Positions 53,587-62,508 of a stretch of 64,000 nucleotides of DNA are shown here, one piece after another. This DNA is from Adlercreutzia sp. ZJ141. GTDB taxonomy: Bacteria > Actinomycetota > Coriobacteriia > Coriobacteriales > Eggerthellaceae. Location of the stretch: assembly GCF_011038965.1 (NCBI RefSeq), contig NZ_JAAKEB010000004.1, positions 62,001 to 126,000 of the forward strand. Direction: 5' to 3'. Within the stretch, counting starts at the first letter, position 1. Each line of letters begins with the position of its first letter. Below the pieces are notes generated by a model that did not search any database, had not been told where the DNA came from, and was given only the letters and a program-made list of their open reading frames with translations. The translations under genes and the position numbers were made by a program.

Positions 53587-53620
53587 GAAGATAGTAACAA
53601 CGCGTTCAAGAGGGGTTTTC

Positions 53621-54301
53621 ATGGAACAGTACAAGCAGGAATTCATCGAGTTCATGGTCGAAAGCAACGTGCTGAAGTTCGGCGAGTTTACGCTGAAGAG
53701 CGGCCGCAAGAGCCCGTTTTTCATGAACGCCGGCGCGTACGTAACCGGTGACCAGCTACATCGTTTGGGCCGGTATTACGCGCGCGCTATCCACGAGAAT
53801 TTTGGCGACGATTTCGACGTGGTATTTGGTCCTGCCTACAAAGGCATTCCGTTAAGCGTTATCACCGCCATGGCGTATCACGAGCTGTACGGCAAGGAAG
53901 TGAAGTACTGCTCCAATCGCAAGGAGGCGAAGGATCACGGCGAGGGCGGCAACCTACTGGGATACGTTTTACAGGATGGCGACCGCGTGGTTATGGTCGA
54001 GGATGTAACCACGTCAGGCAAGTCCATTGATGAAACGCACCCTATTATCACTGGTGCCGCAAACATCGAGATCAAGGGGCTTATGGTGTCGCTCAATCGC
54101 ATGGAAGTGGGCAAGGGCGGCGTGAAGTGCGCATGTGACGAGGTGTCGGAAAAATACGGATTCCCGTGCGCGTCAATCGTGAACATGGCTGAGGTCACCG
54201 AGTACTTACACAACCGCGAAGTGCAAGGTCGTGTGGTTATCGATGATGCTACAAAAGCCGCCATTGATGCTTACTACGAACAGTACGGAGCGAGAGAATA
54301 G
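53621..54301 (+). CDS. pyrE: orotate phosphoribosyltransferase
   Basis: 226 residues. FTLKSGRKSPFFMNAG at the orotate side, VVFGPAYKGIPLS, and the PRPP loop VVMVEDVTTSGKS. It makes OMP in pyrimidine synthesis. AAGAGGGG precedes the ATG. Other pyr genes are not in the window. It is followed by a strong 14-bp stem-loop. Confidence 0.96.
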   Translation: MEQYKQEFIEFMVESNVLKFGEFTLKSGRKSPFFMNAGAYVTGDQLHRLGRYYARAIHENFGDDFDVVFGPAYKGIPLSVITAMAYHELYGKEVKYCSNRKEAKDHGEGGNLLGYVLQDGDRVVMVEDVTTSGKSIDETHPIITGAANIEIKGLMVSLNRMEVGKGGVKCACDEVSEKYGFPCASIVNMAEVTEYLHNREVQGRVVIDDATKAAIDAYYEQYGARE

Positions 54302-54324
54302 CAAGTTTGCGCTCGAGAAGTTTT

Positions 54325-54366
54325 GGCGTGTCGCAAGGGTTGTTTGATAAGTCCTTGCGACACGCC
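54325..54366 (+). terminator. terminator-like hairpin after pyrE
   Basis: GGCGTGTCGCAAGG (54325-54338) and CCTTGCGACACGCC (54353-54366) pair perfectly over 14 bp, followed by TTCGTGTG. Confidence 0.7.
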
Positions 54367-54408
54367 TTCGTGTGTTAGCTCAACTGTTGGTTTGAGTGTG
54401 CTGTGTCA

Positions 54409-54478
54409 GGTGCTCTACACGAGGTGAGACGCACCAGGTGAATTGCATCAGGTGCGCTTCAACAGGTACGCTGCACCG
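54409..54478 (+). repeat. five 14-bp tandem units with internal dyads before the HAD gene
   Basis: Units start at 54409, 54423, 54437, 54451 and 54465 with consensus GGTGCGCTGCACCA, itself a dyad (GGTGC/GCACC). The array ends 24 bases before the HAD start codon, in its 5' leader. Confidence 0.65.
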
Positions 54479-54502
54479 AGTGCACTGCGGAAAGGATACC
54501 CC

Positions 54503-55171
54503 ATGTCCGAAACCCCTGTCGAGTTCGGCTGTGTCTTTGATTGCGACGGAACACTTATCGACTCCATGGTTGCATGGCGCGAGGTCGAAGATGAGCTGGC
54601 ACGCCTTGCGGGCGTTAAGCTAACGAAGGAGCAGACCGACCTCATAACAACGCTCACGTTGCCCGAGGTAGGGGATTTCTTTCACGATCAGCTTGGGGTA
54701 GGCAACTCACCGCAGGATGTGCTCGATCTTGTTGATGAGTTTATGGCTGACTTCTACGGAAACCGCGCGAAGCCGCGCCCCGGGGCGCTCGAATTCGTGC
54801 AAGCGCTCGCCGCGCGTGGGGTACCCATGGCGGTTGCCTCGTCCACGCCGACCGCACTTCTGCGCGCAGGCATTGAGCATGCTGGTTTCGCACCATATAT
54901 GCGGGCGGTAGTGTCGGTTGACGACGTGGGACATTCAAAGCGCGAGCCGCACGTGTACGATTGCGCGCGGGAATCGCTGGGCATGCCGCGCCATTGTACG
55001 TTCGGCTTCGAGGATGCCGCCTACGCGCTCGACACGCTGCGCACGGCCGGGTACCGCACGGTAGGCGTGTACGACTGCGACTTGTCGGGAACCTATGAGC
55101 AGTTGCTTAGCGCCGCCGACCGCACCGTGCGCAGCTTCCACGAACTAAACAGCGAACGCTTCCCTGAATAA
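54503..55171 (+). CDS. HAD-superfamily phosphatase (PGMB/Gph-like)
   Basis: 222 residues. Motif I FDCDGTLIDSM with the nucleophile Asp, a helical cap, motif II VASSTPTALLRAG, motif III Lys region GHSKREPHVYDCA and motif IV FGFEDAAYALDTLRTAG. Likely a sugar-phosphate or nucleotide phosphatase or mutase; substrate unknown. The start at 54503 follows AAAGGA. It is preceded by a tandem array of small dyads. Confidence 0.88.
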   Translation: MSETPVEFGCVFDCDGTLIDSMVAWREVEDELARLAGVKLTKEQTDLITTLTLPEVGDFFHDQLGVGNSPQDVLDLVDEFMADFYGNRAKPRPGALEFVQALAARGVPMAVASSTPTALLRAGIEHAGFAPYMRAVVSVDDVGHSKREPHVYDCARESLGMPRHCTFGFEDAAYALDTLRTAGYRTVGVYDCDLSGTYEQLLSAADRTVRSFHELNSERFPE

Positions 55172-55261
55172 CGTAGCTGACAGGTGAGCGTGCTGTGCTT
55201 TGTGTTGCTGTACCGAAAAAGCATCTTGGACGTTTTTGCTTGGTTGGAGCGCCTGAATGGT

Positions 55262-55270
55262 TGCTATACT
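55262..55270 (+). promoter_or_regulatory. extended -10 promoter of the zinc-ribbon protein gene
   Basis: TGC followed by TATACT (55265-55270), 42 bases before the start at 55312. Confidence 0.5.
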
Positions 55271-55311
55271 GAAAGAACCGATATTCCGGCACTTCTAAGT
55301 TAGGAGAAACC

Positions 55312-56826
55312 ATGGGATACATCAACTGTTCCCACTGCGGGCGCACGCTTGCTGATGATGTGGCGTTCTGTCCGATTTGTGGAACGCCTGTTGCTCGCGA
55401 CGCTGCAGGTCAGGTGTCCGAAAGCGATTCTGTTATACCCGAACCCGTGGCTCCCGCCGAGCCGGCCTTGCCGACGGAGCCCATCGAGTCTGTCGAGCCG
55501 GTTGTGCCGGCGGAATCCGTCGAACCTGCGGCTCCCGTCGACGACGCAGCTCCTGCGGTTCCCGTGTTTCCCGTTGAGCCTGCTGCTCCGGTGTCTTCTC
55601 CGTACGGTGTTCCCGTCGCGCCGAGTGGCTATCCTGCCCAGCCTGGTCAGGGCGGCGCCTTCCCTGCGAGCCCCTACGGCGCGCCTCCGGCTCCGCAGCA
55701 GCCGCAACAGCCTCCGGTCCCGCAACCGCAACAGCCTCCGGTCCCGCAACCGCAACAGCCTCCGATCCCGCAACTCCAGCAACCGCAGCAACCCACGAAC
55801 CCCTATGGCGCGCCGGTGGGTGGCCCTTACGCGCCCCCGCAGCCGACGCAGGGAATGCCCGCTGGTCAACCTCCCTACGGAGCGCCTCAACAACCAGGTG
55901 GTGTACCCCAGCAACCCGGTGGCATGCCTCCGTACGGCGCTGCGCCTGGGCCGTCCGGCATGCCCCCGTATGGCGGCATGCCTCAGCAGCCCATTCCTTA
56001 CTCGCAGATGAACAACGACGGCAAGGGTCGCGGCAAGGCGACGGCGTCGCTGGTGCTCGGCATCATTTCTATCGTGCTGGGCAGTTTGCTGTTCGGTATT
56101 ATCGCCATCGTGCTGTCGTCGCAGTACACGAAGAAGTTCGGTCCCGATGGCAGGGCGAAAGCAGGCAAGATCTGCGGCATCATCGGATCTGTCATTTCGG
56201 CGATCCTTATAGTTTTCATACTTGTTATCTCCTGCACTGCAGCCGACATAAGCGATATCAACGTTGAGGACACCGCTGCGCCTGTGACCTCGTTCGAATC
56301 CGGTACGGTCGACGCTGAAACCGAAGCAGCAACCGAAGCCGCACAGGCAGGGCTCGATCGCCTGAAGAATCCCGATGACGTCATGATCCAGGCTATGGCA
56401 GCCGAGGCCGATGCCGAGTTTAAGAGCTGGTTCGACTACAGTCTCACCGACATCGGCGTCGATCCGACCGAGCTGGTGAAGTGGAGCGTTGGTACGATTC
56501 AGTGCGAGCTCGATACCGATGGCGTATATGTGGACGGTGTTGATGCCGAGGCATTTGCTAACACATCATGCATCACGATCAATGCGCTCATAGATTCAGT
56601 GGGTGAGCAGGTTGACGCGTTCAATCAGAGCGAAGGCGGCGTGGCCAGTGACGAGGAAGCGAAGGCAAAGCTTGCCGAGTTCCTGGAAAACGCCAAGACG
56701 CAGGCGACCCCAGAGGAGTACTTCCTGTGCTTCGAGCTTGATAAGAAGGGCGATTCCTGGGTGGTTGAGGAAGAATCCTTCCTGGAAGAAGCAGAGTACG
56801 TATACAGCATGTATGACATCTTCTAA
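55312..56826 (+). CDS. zinc-ribbon, Pro/Gln-rich membrane protein (DUF4190-like)
   Basis: 504 residues. The N-terminal zinc ribbon is NCSHCGRTLADDVAFCPICG. About 200 residues rich in Pro, Gln, Gly and Tyr follow (PQQPPVPQ and QPPYGAP repeats). Two membrane segments (ASLVLGIISIVLGSLLFGII and ICGIIGSVISAILIVFILVI) with a short loop match the DUF4190 hairpin. A ~170-residue acidic domain follows, probably outside the cell, ending YVYSMYDIF. Often such proteins are secreted-stress or envelope sensors, but no specific role is known. AGGAGA precedes the ATG. Confidence 0.8.
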   Translation: MGYINCSHCGRTLADDVAFCPICGTPVARDAAGQVSESDSVIPEPVAPAEPALPTEPIESVEPVVPAESVEPAAPVDDAAPAVPVFPVEPAAPVSSPYGVPVAPSGYPAQPGQGGAFPASPYGAPPAPQQPQQPPVPQPQQPPVPQPQQPPIPQLQQPQQPTNPYGAPVGGPYAPPQPTQGMPAGQPPYGAPQQPGGVPQQPGGMPPYGAAPGPSGMPPYGGMPQQPIPYSQMNNDGKGRGKATASLVLGIISIVLGSLLFGIIAIVLSSQYTKKFGPDGRAKAGKICGIIGSVISAILIVFILVISCTAADISDINVEDTAAPVTSFESGTVDAETEAATEAAQAGLDRLKNPDDVMIQAMAAEADAEFKSWFDYSLTDIGVDPTELVKWSVGTIQCELDTDGVYVDGVDAEAFANTSCITINALIDSVGEQVDAFNQSEGGVASDEEAKAKLAEFLENAKTQATPEEYFLCFELDKKGDSWVVEEESFLEEAEYVYSMYDIF

Positions 56827-56892
56827 TCGCCAGTTCGAGTCAGAGGTTTCGCCAATCGCATCGCATGCAGTACCACAGATCAGCTATCGCCA

Positions 56893-56920
56893 CGGGTCCT
56901 CTTCGAAGAAGGGGACCCGG
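56893..56920 (+). terminator. hairpin after the zinc-ribbon protein gene
   Basis: CGGGTCCTCTT pairs with AAGGGGACCCG (one G-T pair) around a short loop. No T tract follows, so the stop may be inefficient. Confidence 0.5.
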
Positions 56921-56957
56921 TGCTATGAACCTTCCATGAACGCGCCGCTCGACAAAC

Positions 56958-57021
56958 TTGACGCATGATGCGCGTGCGGTACAATCCTTCTCGATTAGCA
57001 CTCGAAGGCTGTGAGTGCTAA
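56958..57021 (+). promoter_or_regulatory. htpG promoter with perfect CIRCE (HrcA operator)
   Basis: TTGACG (56958-56963), 16 bp, TACAAT (56980-56985). At 56995-57021 lies TTAGCACTC-N9-GAGTGCTAA, the exact CIRCE consensus, placed over the expected transcription start. HrcA should repress this promoter until heat shock. Confidence 0.95.
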
Positions 57022-57043
57022 ACATACTGAAAGGAAGGCGTTC

Positions 57044-58990
57044 ATGCGCAAGTTTAAAACCGAGAGCAAGAAGCTGCTCGACCTCATGATCAACTCCATC
57101 TACACGAATCGCGAGATTTTCCTGCGCGAGCTCGTATCAAACGCTTCCGACGCGGTTGACAAGCTATACTTCCGCAGTCTTACGGACGACACCGTGCAGC
57201 TTGACAAGGATAGCCTGGCCATTCGTGTGTCGTTTGACAAGGATGCGCGCACTGTCACCGTGTCCGACAACGGCATCGGCATGGGTAAGGACGACCTCGA
57301 TGTGAACCTAGGTACCATCGCGCATTCCGACAGCATGGCGTTCAAGGCCGAAAACGACGAGGCACAGGGCGGCGACGTCGACATCATCGGCCAGTTCGGC
57401 GTAGGTTTCTATTCGTCGTTCATGGTGGCTAAGCGCGTGCGCGTGGTGTCACGCGCCTTTGGCACCGACGAAGCGTGGGCGTGGGAAAGCGACGGCATCG
57501 AGGGCTACACCATCACCTCTGCCGAGCGCGATACGCACGGCACTGACGTCATTCTCACGCTGAAGGACGACACCGACGACGAGAGCTTCGACACGTTCTT
57601 GTCGGAATACGGCCTGAAGAGTCTCATCAAGCGCTATAGCAACTACGTGCGTTATCCTGTGCAGATGAACGTGACGAAGAGTCGCGAGTTACCCAAGCCC
57701 GACGACGCTGGTGACGACTACGTGCCGCAGCGCGAAAGCTACACCGAGCTTGAAACCATCAACTCCATGATTCCCATCTGGAAGCGCCGCAAGTCCGACG
57801 TTACCGACGAAGAGTACAACGAGTTCTACAAATCCGAGTTCCACGACTTCGCCGATCCTGCTCGCGTTACTACCATCCACGCCGAAGGCGCTCTGTCTTA
57901 CGATGCGTTGCTGTTCGTGCCGAGCAAGGCTCCGTGGGACCTCTACAGCAAGGACTACCAGAAGGGCTTGGCGCTGTACAGTTCCAACGTGCTTATCATG
58001 GAAAAGTGTGAAGACCTGCTGCCCGACTATTACAACTTCGTGCGTGGCGTGGTTGACAGCCAAGACCTTACGCTGAACATTTCGCGCGAAACGCTGCAAC
58101 AGAACAGCCAGTTGCGCGCTATCGCCAAACGCGTTGAGAAAAAGGTTACTTCCGAGTTGCAGAATATGCGCGACAACGACCGTGAAGCTTATGAGAAGTT
58201 CTTCGAGAACTTCGGCCGCGGCCTGAAGTACGGCATTTATGCCACCTATGGTCAGGCTCGCGATCCGCTGGCCGATCTGCTGCTGTTCCATTCTGCCAAG
58301 CAGCAGAAGCAGGTCACACTGGCCGAGTATGCCGCCGTCATGCCTGAGGGACAGGATGCCATCTACTACGCTGCGGGCGACTCGGTGGAGCATCTGCAGA
58401 ACATGCCGGCGGTAAAAACGGTACTGTCGAAGGGCTACGACGTGCTGCTGTGCACGCAGGATGTCGACGAGTTCACGTTCCAGATGATGTACGGCTACGA
58501 AGCGCCGAAGACCGACGACGCCGACGATGCTGAGCCCGCGGCACCGCTGCCGTTCAAGAGTGTGGCCGATGCCGACCTTGACATTTCCACCGAAGAGGAA
58601 AAGGAAGCGGCAAAAGCTATCACTGAAGACAATAAAGACCTCTTCGAGGCTATGACCAGTGCCCTTGACGGCAAGGTGGAAAAGGTGGCTGTGTCAGCTC
58701 GCCTTACCGACGAGCCGGTGTGTCTGGTGTCGGAAGGCCCCATCTCCATTGAAATGGAGAAGACGCTTGCCGGCACGCCCGACGCTGAAGGCATGAAGTC
58801 GCAGCGTGTGCTGGAGGTAAACCCCAAGCACGCAGTGTTTGAAGCGCTGAAGACCGCACAGGATTCGGGGGACGCCGACAAGGTACGCGCCTACACCGAT
58901 CTGCTGTATGGCCAGGCGTTGCTGATGGCAGGACTCCCAGTTGACGATCCGCTGGCGTTCTCGCAAGCGGTATCGGAGCTGATGATCTAA
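57044..58990 (+). CDS. htpG: molecular chaperone HtpG (Hsp90)
   Basis: 648 residues. N-terminal GHKL ATPase: REIFLRELVSNASDAVDKL, VSDNGIGMGKDDL, GQFGVGFYSSFMVA and the lid; a middle domain with MIPIWKRRKSDV and LNISRETLQQN; and a C-terminal dimer domain. Hsp90 folds late client proteins. AGGAAGG precedes the ATG at 57044. It is controlled by the CIRCE promoter immediately upstream and has a strong terminator behind it. Confidence 0.97.
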   Translation: MRKFKTESKKLLDLMINSIYTNREIFLRELVSNASDAVDKLYFRSLTDDTVQLDKDSLAIRVSFDKDARTVTVSDNGIGMGKDDLDVNLGTIAHSDSMAFKAENDEAQGGDVDIIGQFGVGFYSSFMVAKRVRVVSRAFGTDEAWAWESDGIEGYTITSAERDTHGTDVILTLKDDTDDESFDTFLSEYGLKSLIKRYSNYVRYPVQMNVTKSRELPKPDDAGDDYVPQRESYTELETINSMIPIWKRRKSDVTDEEYNEFYKSEFHDFADPARVTTIHAEGALSYDALLFVPSKAPWDLYSKDYQKGLALYSSNVLIMEKCEDLLPDYYNFVRGVVDSQDLTLNISRETLQQNSQLRAIAKRVEKKVTSELQNMRDNDREAYEKFFENFGRGLKYGIYATYGQARDPLADLLLFHSAKQQKQVTLAEYAAVMPEGQDAIYYAAGDSVEHLQNMPAVKTVLSKGYDVLLCTQDVDEFTFQMMYGYEAPKTDDADDAEPAAPLPFKSVADADLDISTEEEKEAAKAITEDNKDLFEAMTSALDGKVEKVAVSARLTDEPVCLVSEGPISIEMEKTLAGTPDAEGMKSQRVLEVNPKHAVFEALKTAQDSGDADKVRAYTDLLYGQALLMAGLPVDDPLAFSQAVSELMI

Positions 58991-59049
58991 ACGGTTCGAA
59001 TGGTTTATGATCTTCCCAACTATTAGGCCAAATAGTAGGGTGCATGGAG

Positions 59050-59090
59050 GGGCTGCGAACCGGGTTTTCGCAGCCCTTGCGTTTGTTTTG
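59050..59090 (+). terminator. terminator of htpG
   Basis: GGGCTGCGAA (59050-59059) and TTCGCAGCCC (59067-59076), followed by a T-rich TTGCGTTTGTTTTG. Confidence 0.8.
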
Positions 59091-59123
59091 CTTGCGCGTG
59101 GGTAGCTTACGTGTGGGTGGCTT

Positions 59124-60116
59124 CTACCGCTTTCGGAGCTCCCAGAAGGCAACGGCGCTGGCGGCGGCCACATTTAAGGAATCGACCCCATGCGCCATGG
59201 GAATACGCACGGTGAAGTCGCATTGGGCGATGGTTTCGGGCGCGAGGCCATCACCTTCGGTTCCCAGCACCAGGGCTATTTTCTCGCAGGTGGCAAGGCG
59301 CGCGTCATCCAAACTCACCGAATTGTCGCAAAGCGCGAGCGCTACTGTGGTGAAACCAAGCTGCTTCAGCTGAGGAATCCCACTGGTTGCCCAGGCGCTT
59401 TTTCCCAGTGTATGGGCGTCTTTGTTTGAGAGAGGAGAGCGCTTTCTCGTGCGGGCTGTCGCTAGCGCAGGAAGCTGGCTTGCAGCATCAGTGTCGTTGA
59501 CAGTGCCGTCGGCGTGGTGTTTTGTTTTCGGTGCGTCCGTTTCGCAATGCTGCACATGGCCGGTGCAACCGATGCGCGTCCAGGGAACTTGGAACACGGT
59601 ACCCATGCTCACGCGCGCGGCGCGTCGGTACAGCGGGTCGTAGCATTCAGGCGTTACGAGCACGGCGTCAACGCCGAGCGCTGCGGCCGACCGGAAGATG
59701 GCCCCTACGTTGGTGTGGTTCGTTACGTTTTCTAGCACCGCGATAAGCCGTGCGCCTTCCACCACCGTTTCAACACTGGGCAATGCGGGCCGTCGGAACG
59801 CGCCTAAGGCCCCGCGGGTCAGCTCGAAACCGGTCAGCTCTTGTAGCGCATCGTGCGGTGCTACGAACACGGGCATGGTGGGGTAGTGGGCTTCCATGCG
59901 TGTGATCAGTGACTCGAGGGATTTGAGCCACTTTTCCTCCATCAAAAGCGATAGCGGTTGCGCCCCACCTGAAAACGCCCGCTCAATCACCTTGCCCGAT
60001 TCAGCGATGAACAGGCCCTTTTCAGGCTCCAGTTTGTTGCGCAGTTGCGCTTCGGTCAGGCGCGCATACGCGTCGAGGCGGGGGTCATCAAGTGTGCTTA
60101 CGTGGAGTACGGGCAT
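59124..60116 (-). CDS. SpoU-family (TrmH-like) RNA 2'-O-methyltransferase
   Basis: 330 residues. SPOUT motifs are present: motif 1 ENVTNHTNVGAIFRSAAALG (129-148), ARVSMGTVFQVPW, motif 2 VLGTEGDGLAPETI (283-296) and motif 3 IPMAHGVDSLNVAAASA (305-321). An N-terminal substrate-binding domain precedes them. It should methylate a ribose in rRNA or tRNA; the site is unknown. About 60 residues of low-complexity sequence (182-244) interrupt the catalytic domain between motifs. AAGGAGA precedes the ATG at 60116. Divergent from mazG. Confidence 0.92.
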   Translation of the reverse strand: MPVLHVSTLDDPRLDAYARLTEAQLRNKLEPEKGLFIAESGKVIERAFSGGAQPLSLLMEEKWLKSLESLITRMEAHYPTMPVFVAPHDALQELTGFELTRGALGAFRRPALPSVETVVEGARLIAVLENVTNHTNVGAIFRSAAALGVDAVLVTPECYDPLYRRAARVSMGTVFQVPWTRIGCTGHVQHCETDAPKTKHHADGTVNDTDAASQLPALATARTRKRSPLSNKDAHTLGKSAWATSGIPQLKQLGFTTVALALCDNSVSLDDARLATCEKIALVLGTEGDGLAPETIAQCDFTVRIPMAHGVDSLNVAAASAVAFWELRKR

Positions 60117-60244
60117 GGTTCTCCTTCGTGGTTCGGTGCTGCGGTGCCGCCCAGCGTTCGTCAACGACCTGCCGCACGTCGGGTGATTCCATTATAATGG
60201 CGGCCGATACGGCAATGAAGCGCACGGTGGGAAAGGGGCACGGC

Positions 60245-61222
60245 ATGAATGGGCAAACTGACAAGGTGGAAAACGGCATGGAGGATGCGCGCAACCAGCG
60301 AGGCGACGAGCAAGGCGAGCAGTTGCAAAGCGCGATGGAGCGCGTGCAGAATCCGGTGAATCATCCGGCGTTCAACCAGTTCGTCGCTACGGTTTCGGCG
60401 CTGCGTGCGCCTGACGGGTGCCCGTGGGATCGCGAGCAAACCCACGCCAGCATTGCACACAACATGATCGAAGAAGCCTATGAGGCCGTTGACACCATTG
60501 AGTCGAAAGACGTTTCCCATCTGCGCGAAGAACTTGGCGATGTGATGCTTCAGGTGGTACTGCACAGCCAGATAGCCGCCGACGCGGGTGAGTTTACTAT
60601 CGACGACGTGTGCGCCGACGTAAATGACAAGCTTATTCGCCGGCACCCGCATGTGTTCGGCGACGTGAACGCCGGCAGCGCCGCAGAGGTGCTCGATCTG
60701 TGGGATCAGGTGAAGCTGTCAGAGAAGGCCGCAGGTGCCGGGTCGCAGACAGGGGAGGCCCGTGTTCCGGAAAGTCTGCTCGCCAGCGTTCCGGCAAGCT
60801 TTCCCGCGCTCATGCAGGCGCAAAAGATCGCGCGTAAGGCGGCATCGGCCGGGTTTGAATGGGGTGATGTTGCCGAAACGTGGGACAAGGTGTATGAAGA
60901 AATTGGCGAGCTTAACGAGGCGTACGCTGCCGCTCCCAAGGCTGGCAACGGCAAGATGGATGCGTCCGCCTGCGCTGAATCCGATGCTGCCGATCGCGTG
61001 GCGGCCGCCGAGGTCGAGTTCGGCGACGTACTGTTCAGCCTCATCCGTGTGGCGAACAAGATGGGCATCGATGCTGAATCGGCGCTGCGCGCTACCTGTC
61101 GCAAATTCCGCAGCCGATGGGAGTTCATGGAAGGTGCGGCGGCGGCAGAAGGCACACGCGTGCAGGACCTTTCGTTCGACAAGCTCGACGAGCTGTGGGA
61201 CACCTCGAAGCTCCTGTCATAG
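60245..61222 (+). CDS. mazG: nucleoside triphosphate pyrophosphohydrolase MazG
   Basis: 325 residues. Two MazG domains: the first with GCPWDREQTHASIAHNMIEE, AYEAVD and LREELGDVMLQV; the second with KVYEEIGELNEA and EVEFGDVLFSLIRV. It hydrolyses NTPs or dNTPs to NMP and pyrophosphate as a house-cleaning or alarmone-controlling enzyme. The start at 60245 follows AAAGGGG. Some Ala/Ser/Gly-rich inserts lengthen it relative to the ~260-residue type. Confidence 0.92.
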   Translation: MNGQTDKVENGMEDARNQRGDEQGEQLQSAMERVQNPVNHPAFNQFVATVSALRAPDGCPWDREQTHASIAHNMIEEAYEAVDTIESKDVSHLREELGDVMLQVVLHSQIAADAGEFTIDDVCADVNDKLIRRHPHVFGDVNAGSAAEVLDLWDQVKLSEKAAGAGSQTGEARVPESLLASVPASFPALMQAQKIARKAASAGFEWGDVAETWDKVYEEIGELNEAYAAAPKAGNGKMDASACAESDAADRVAAAEVEFGDVLFSLIRVANKMGIDAESALRATCRKFRSRWEFMEGAAAAEGTRVQDLSFDKLDELWDTSKLLS

Positions 61223-61266
61223 GCATTATGTTGCTTCTCAAGATTACCGCGATCAGTTCAAGTTGT

Positions 61267-61308
61267 GCTATTTCGGGGATTTCGGGGGCTTCAACTGCCC
61301 GAAATAGC
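61267..61308. repeat. stem-loop between mazG and trxB
   Basis: GCTATTTCGG (61267-61276) and CCGAAATAGC (61299-61308). Probably a mazG 3' end; it is followed by GAAAAATC rather than a T tract. Confidence 0.5.
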
Positions 61309-61346
61309 GAAAAATCACGGTTACGCGTGTGAAGTTGTGTCGAGGG

Positions 61347-61355
61347 TGATACAAT
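61347..61355 (+). promoter_or_regulatory. extended -10 promoter of the trxB-trxA-grdA genes
   Basis: TGA followed by TACAAT (61350-61355), giving a leader of ~140 bases before trxB. No riboswitch was recognised in that leader. Confidence 0.45.
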
Positions 61356-61500
61356 AACCGCGATCAGTGCGCGCGGCGCCGTTCTTGAAGTGCGTTCGCG
61401 AGTGCGCTATCATGGGGCCGGTGTCGTGCGTGTGAGCTTCGACTCCCATACTACGAATACCGGTTAGCTCGAAACCTTGAACAGAGAGATGAGGTAGGGT

Positions 61501-62448
61501 ATGGAAAACGTTTACGATGTCATTGTCTTGGGCGCGGGCCCGGCGGGTCTGACGGCCGGCCTTTATGCGGGCCGCAGCAGGCTCTCCACGCTCATTATCG
61601 AGAAGTCTCAGGACGGTGGCCAGATCGCCATTACCGACGAGATCGAGAACTATCCCGGCCAGCGCGTCGACATTGACGAGTCCGGCGCTTCCCTGGTTGC
61701 CCGCATGACCGAGCAGGCCGCTAAGTTCGGCTGCGAGCGCGTGAGCGATACCATCACCGCCGTTGACCTTGAGGGCGACGTCAAGCGCGTTACCTGCGTG
61801 AAGGGCGAGTACTGCGCCAAGACCGTCATTCTGGCAACGGGTGCTCATCCCCGCCCCATCGGCTGCAAGAACGAAGCGCAGTTCGTGGGCAAGGGCATTT
61901 CCTTCTGCGCCACCTGCGACGCTAACTTCTTCGAGGATCTTGAGGTGTACGTTGTCGGCGGCGGCGACGCTGCGGTTGAAGAGGCAATGTATCTCACCAA
62001 GTTCGCCCGCAAAGTTACCCTCATCCATCGCCGCGACGAGCTGCGCGCTGCCAAGTCCATCCAGGAGAAGGCATTCAAGTGCGAGGGTCTCGACTTCATG
62101 TGGAACACCGTGGTTGACGAGGTTGGCGGCGACGAAGGCGTTCTGGCCAAGATGGTCGTGCGCAATACCAAGACCGACGAGCTGACCACCATCGAGGCTG
62201 ACGAAGATGACGGTATCTTCGGTCTGTTCGGCTTCGTGGGCATGATCCCCGGCACCGATCTGTACGAGGGCATCATCGACATGGAGCGCGGCTACGTGGT
62301 TACCGACGACAACATGCACACCAACATCCCCGGCGTGTTCGCCGCCGGCGACCTGCGCAAGAAGACGCTGCGCCAGGTTGTTACGGCCGCTGCTGACGGT
62401 GCTATCGCCGCCATGCAGGCCGAGAAGTACATCAACGAGCAAGAGTAA
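61501..62448 (+). CDS. trxB: thioredoxin reductase
   Basis: 315 residues. FAD loop GAGPAGLTAG (11-20), redox pair Cys136/Cys139 in SFCATCDANFF, NAD(P) loop VGGGDAAVEEAMYL and the C-terminal FAD contact GVFAAGDLRKKTLRQV. It keeps the adjacent atypical thioredoxin reduced. In glycine-reducing bacteria this pair supplies electrons to selenoprotein A, encoded just downstream. GAGGTAGG precedes the start. Confidence 0.96.
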   Translation: MENVYDVIVLGAGPAGLTAGLYAGRSRLSTLIIEKSQDGGQIAITDEIENYPGQRVDIDESGASLVARMTEQAAKFGCERVSDTITAVDLEGDVKRVTCVKGEYCAKTVILATGAHPRPIGCKNEAQFVGKGISFCATCDANFFEDLEVYVVGGGDAAVEEAMYLTKFARKVTLIHRRDELRAAKSIQEKAFKCEGLDFMWNTVVDEVGGDEGVLAKMVVRNTKTDELTTIEADEDDGIFGLFGFVGMIPGTDLYEGIIDMERGYVVTDDNMHTNIPGVFAAGDLRKKTLRQVVTAAADGAIAAMQAEKYINEQE

Positions 62449-62508
62449 GACGGGATAAGCAAGCGAAGCGCTTGTGAGTAACCACAGATCAAGAAGAAGG
62501 AGACGAAC

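Noticed and set aside
61356-61500. Glycine riboswitch in the leader of trxB-trxA-grdA
   Set aside because: Expected from function, but the conserved glycine-aptamer core was not visible in the 145-base leader.
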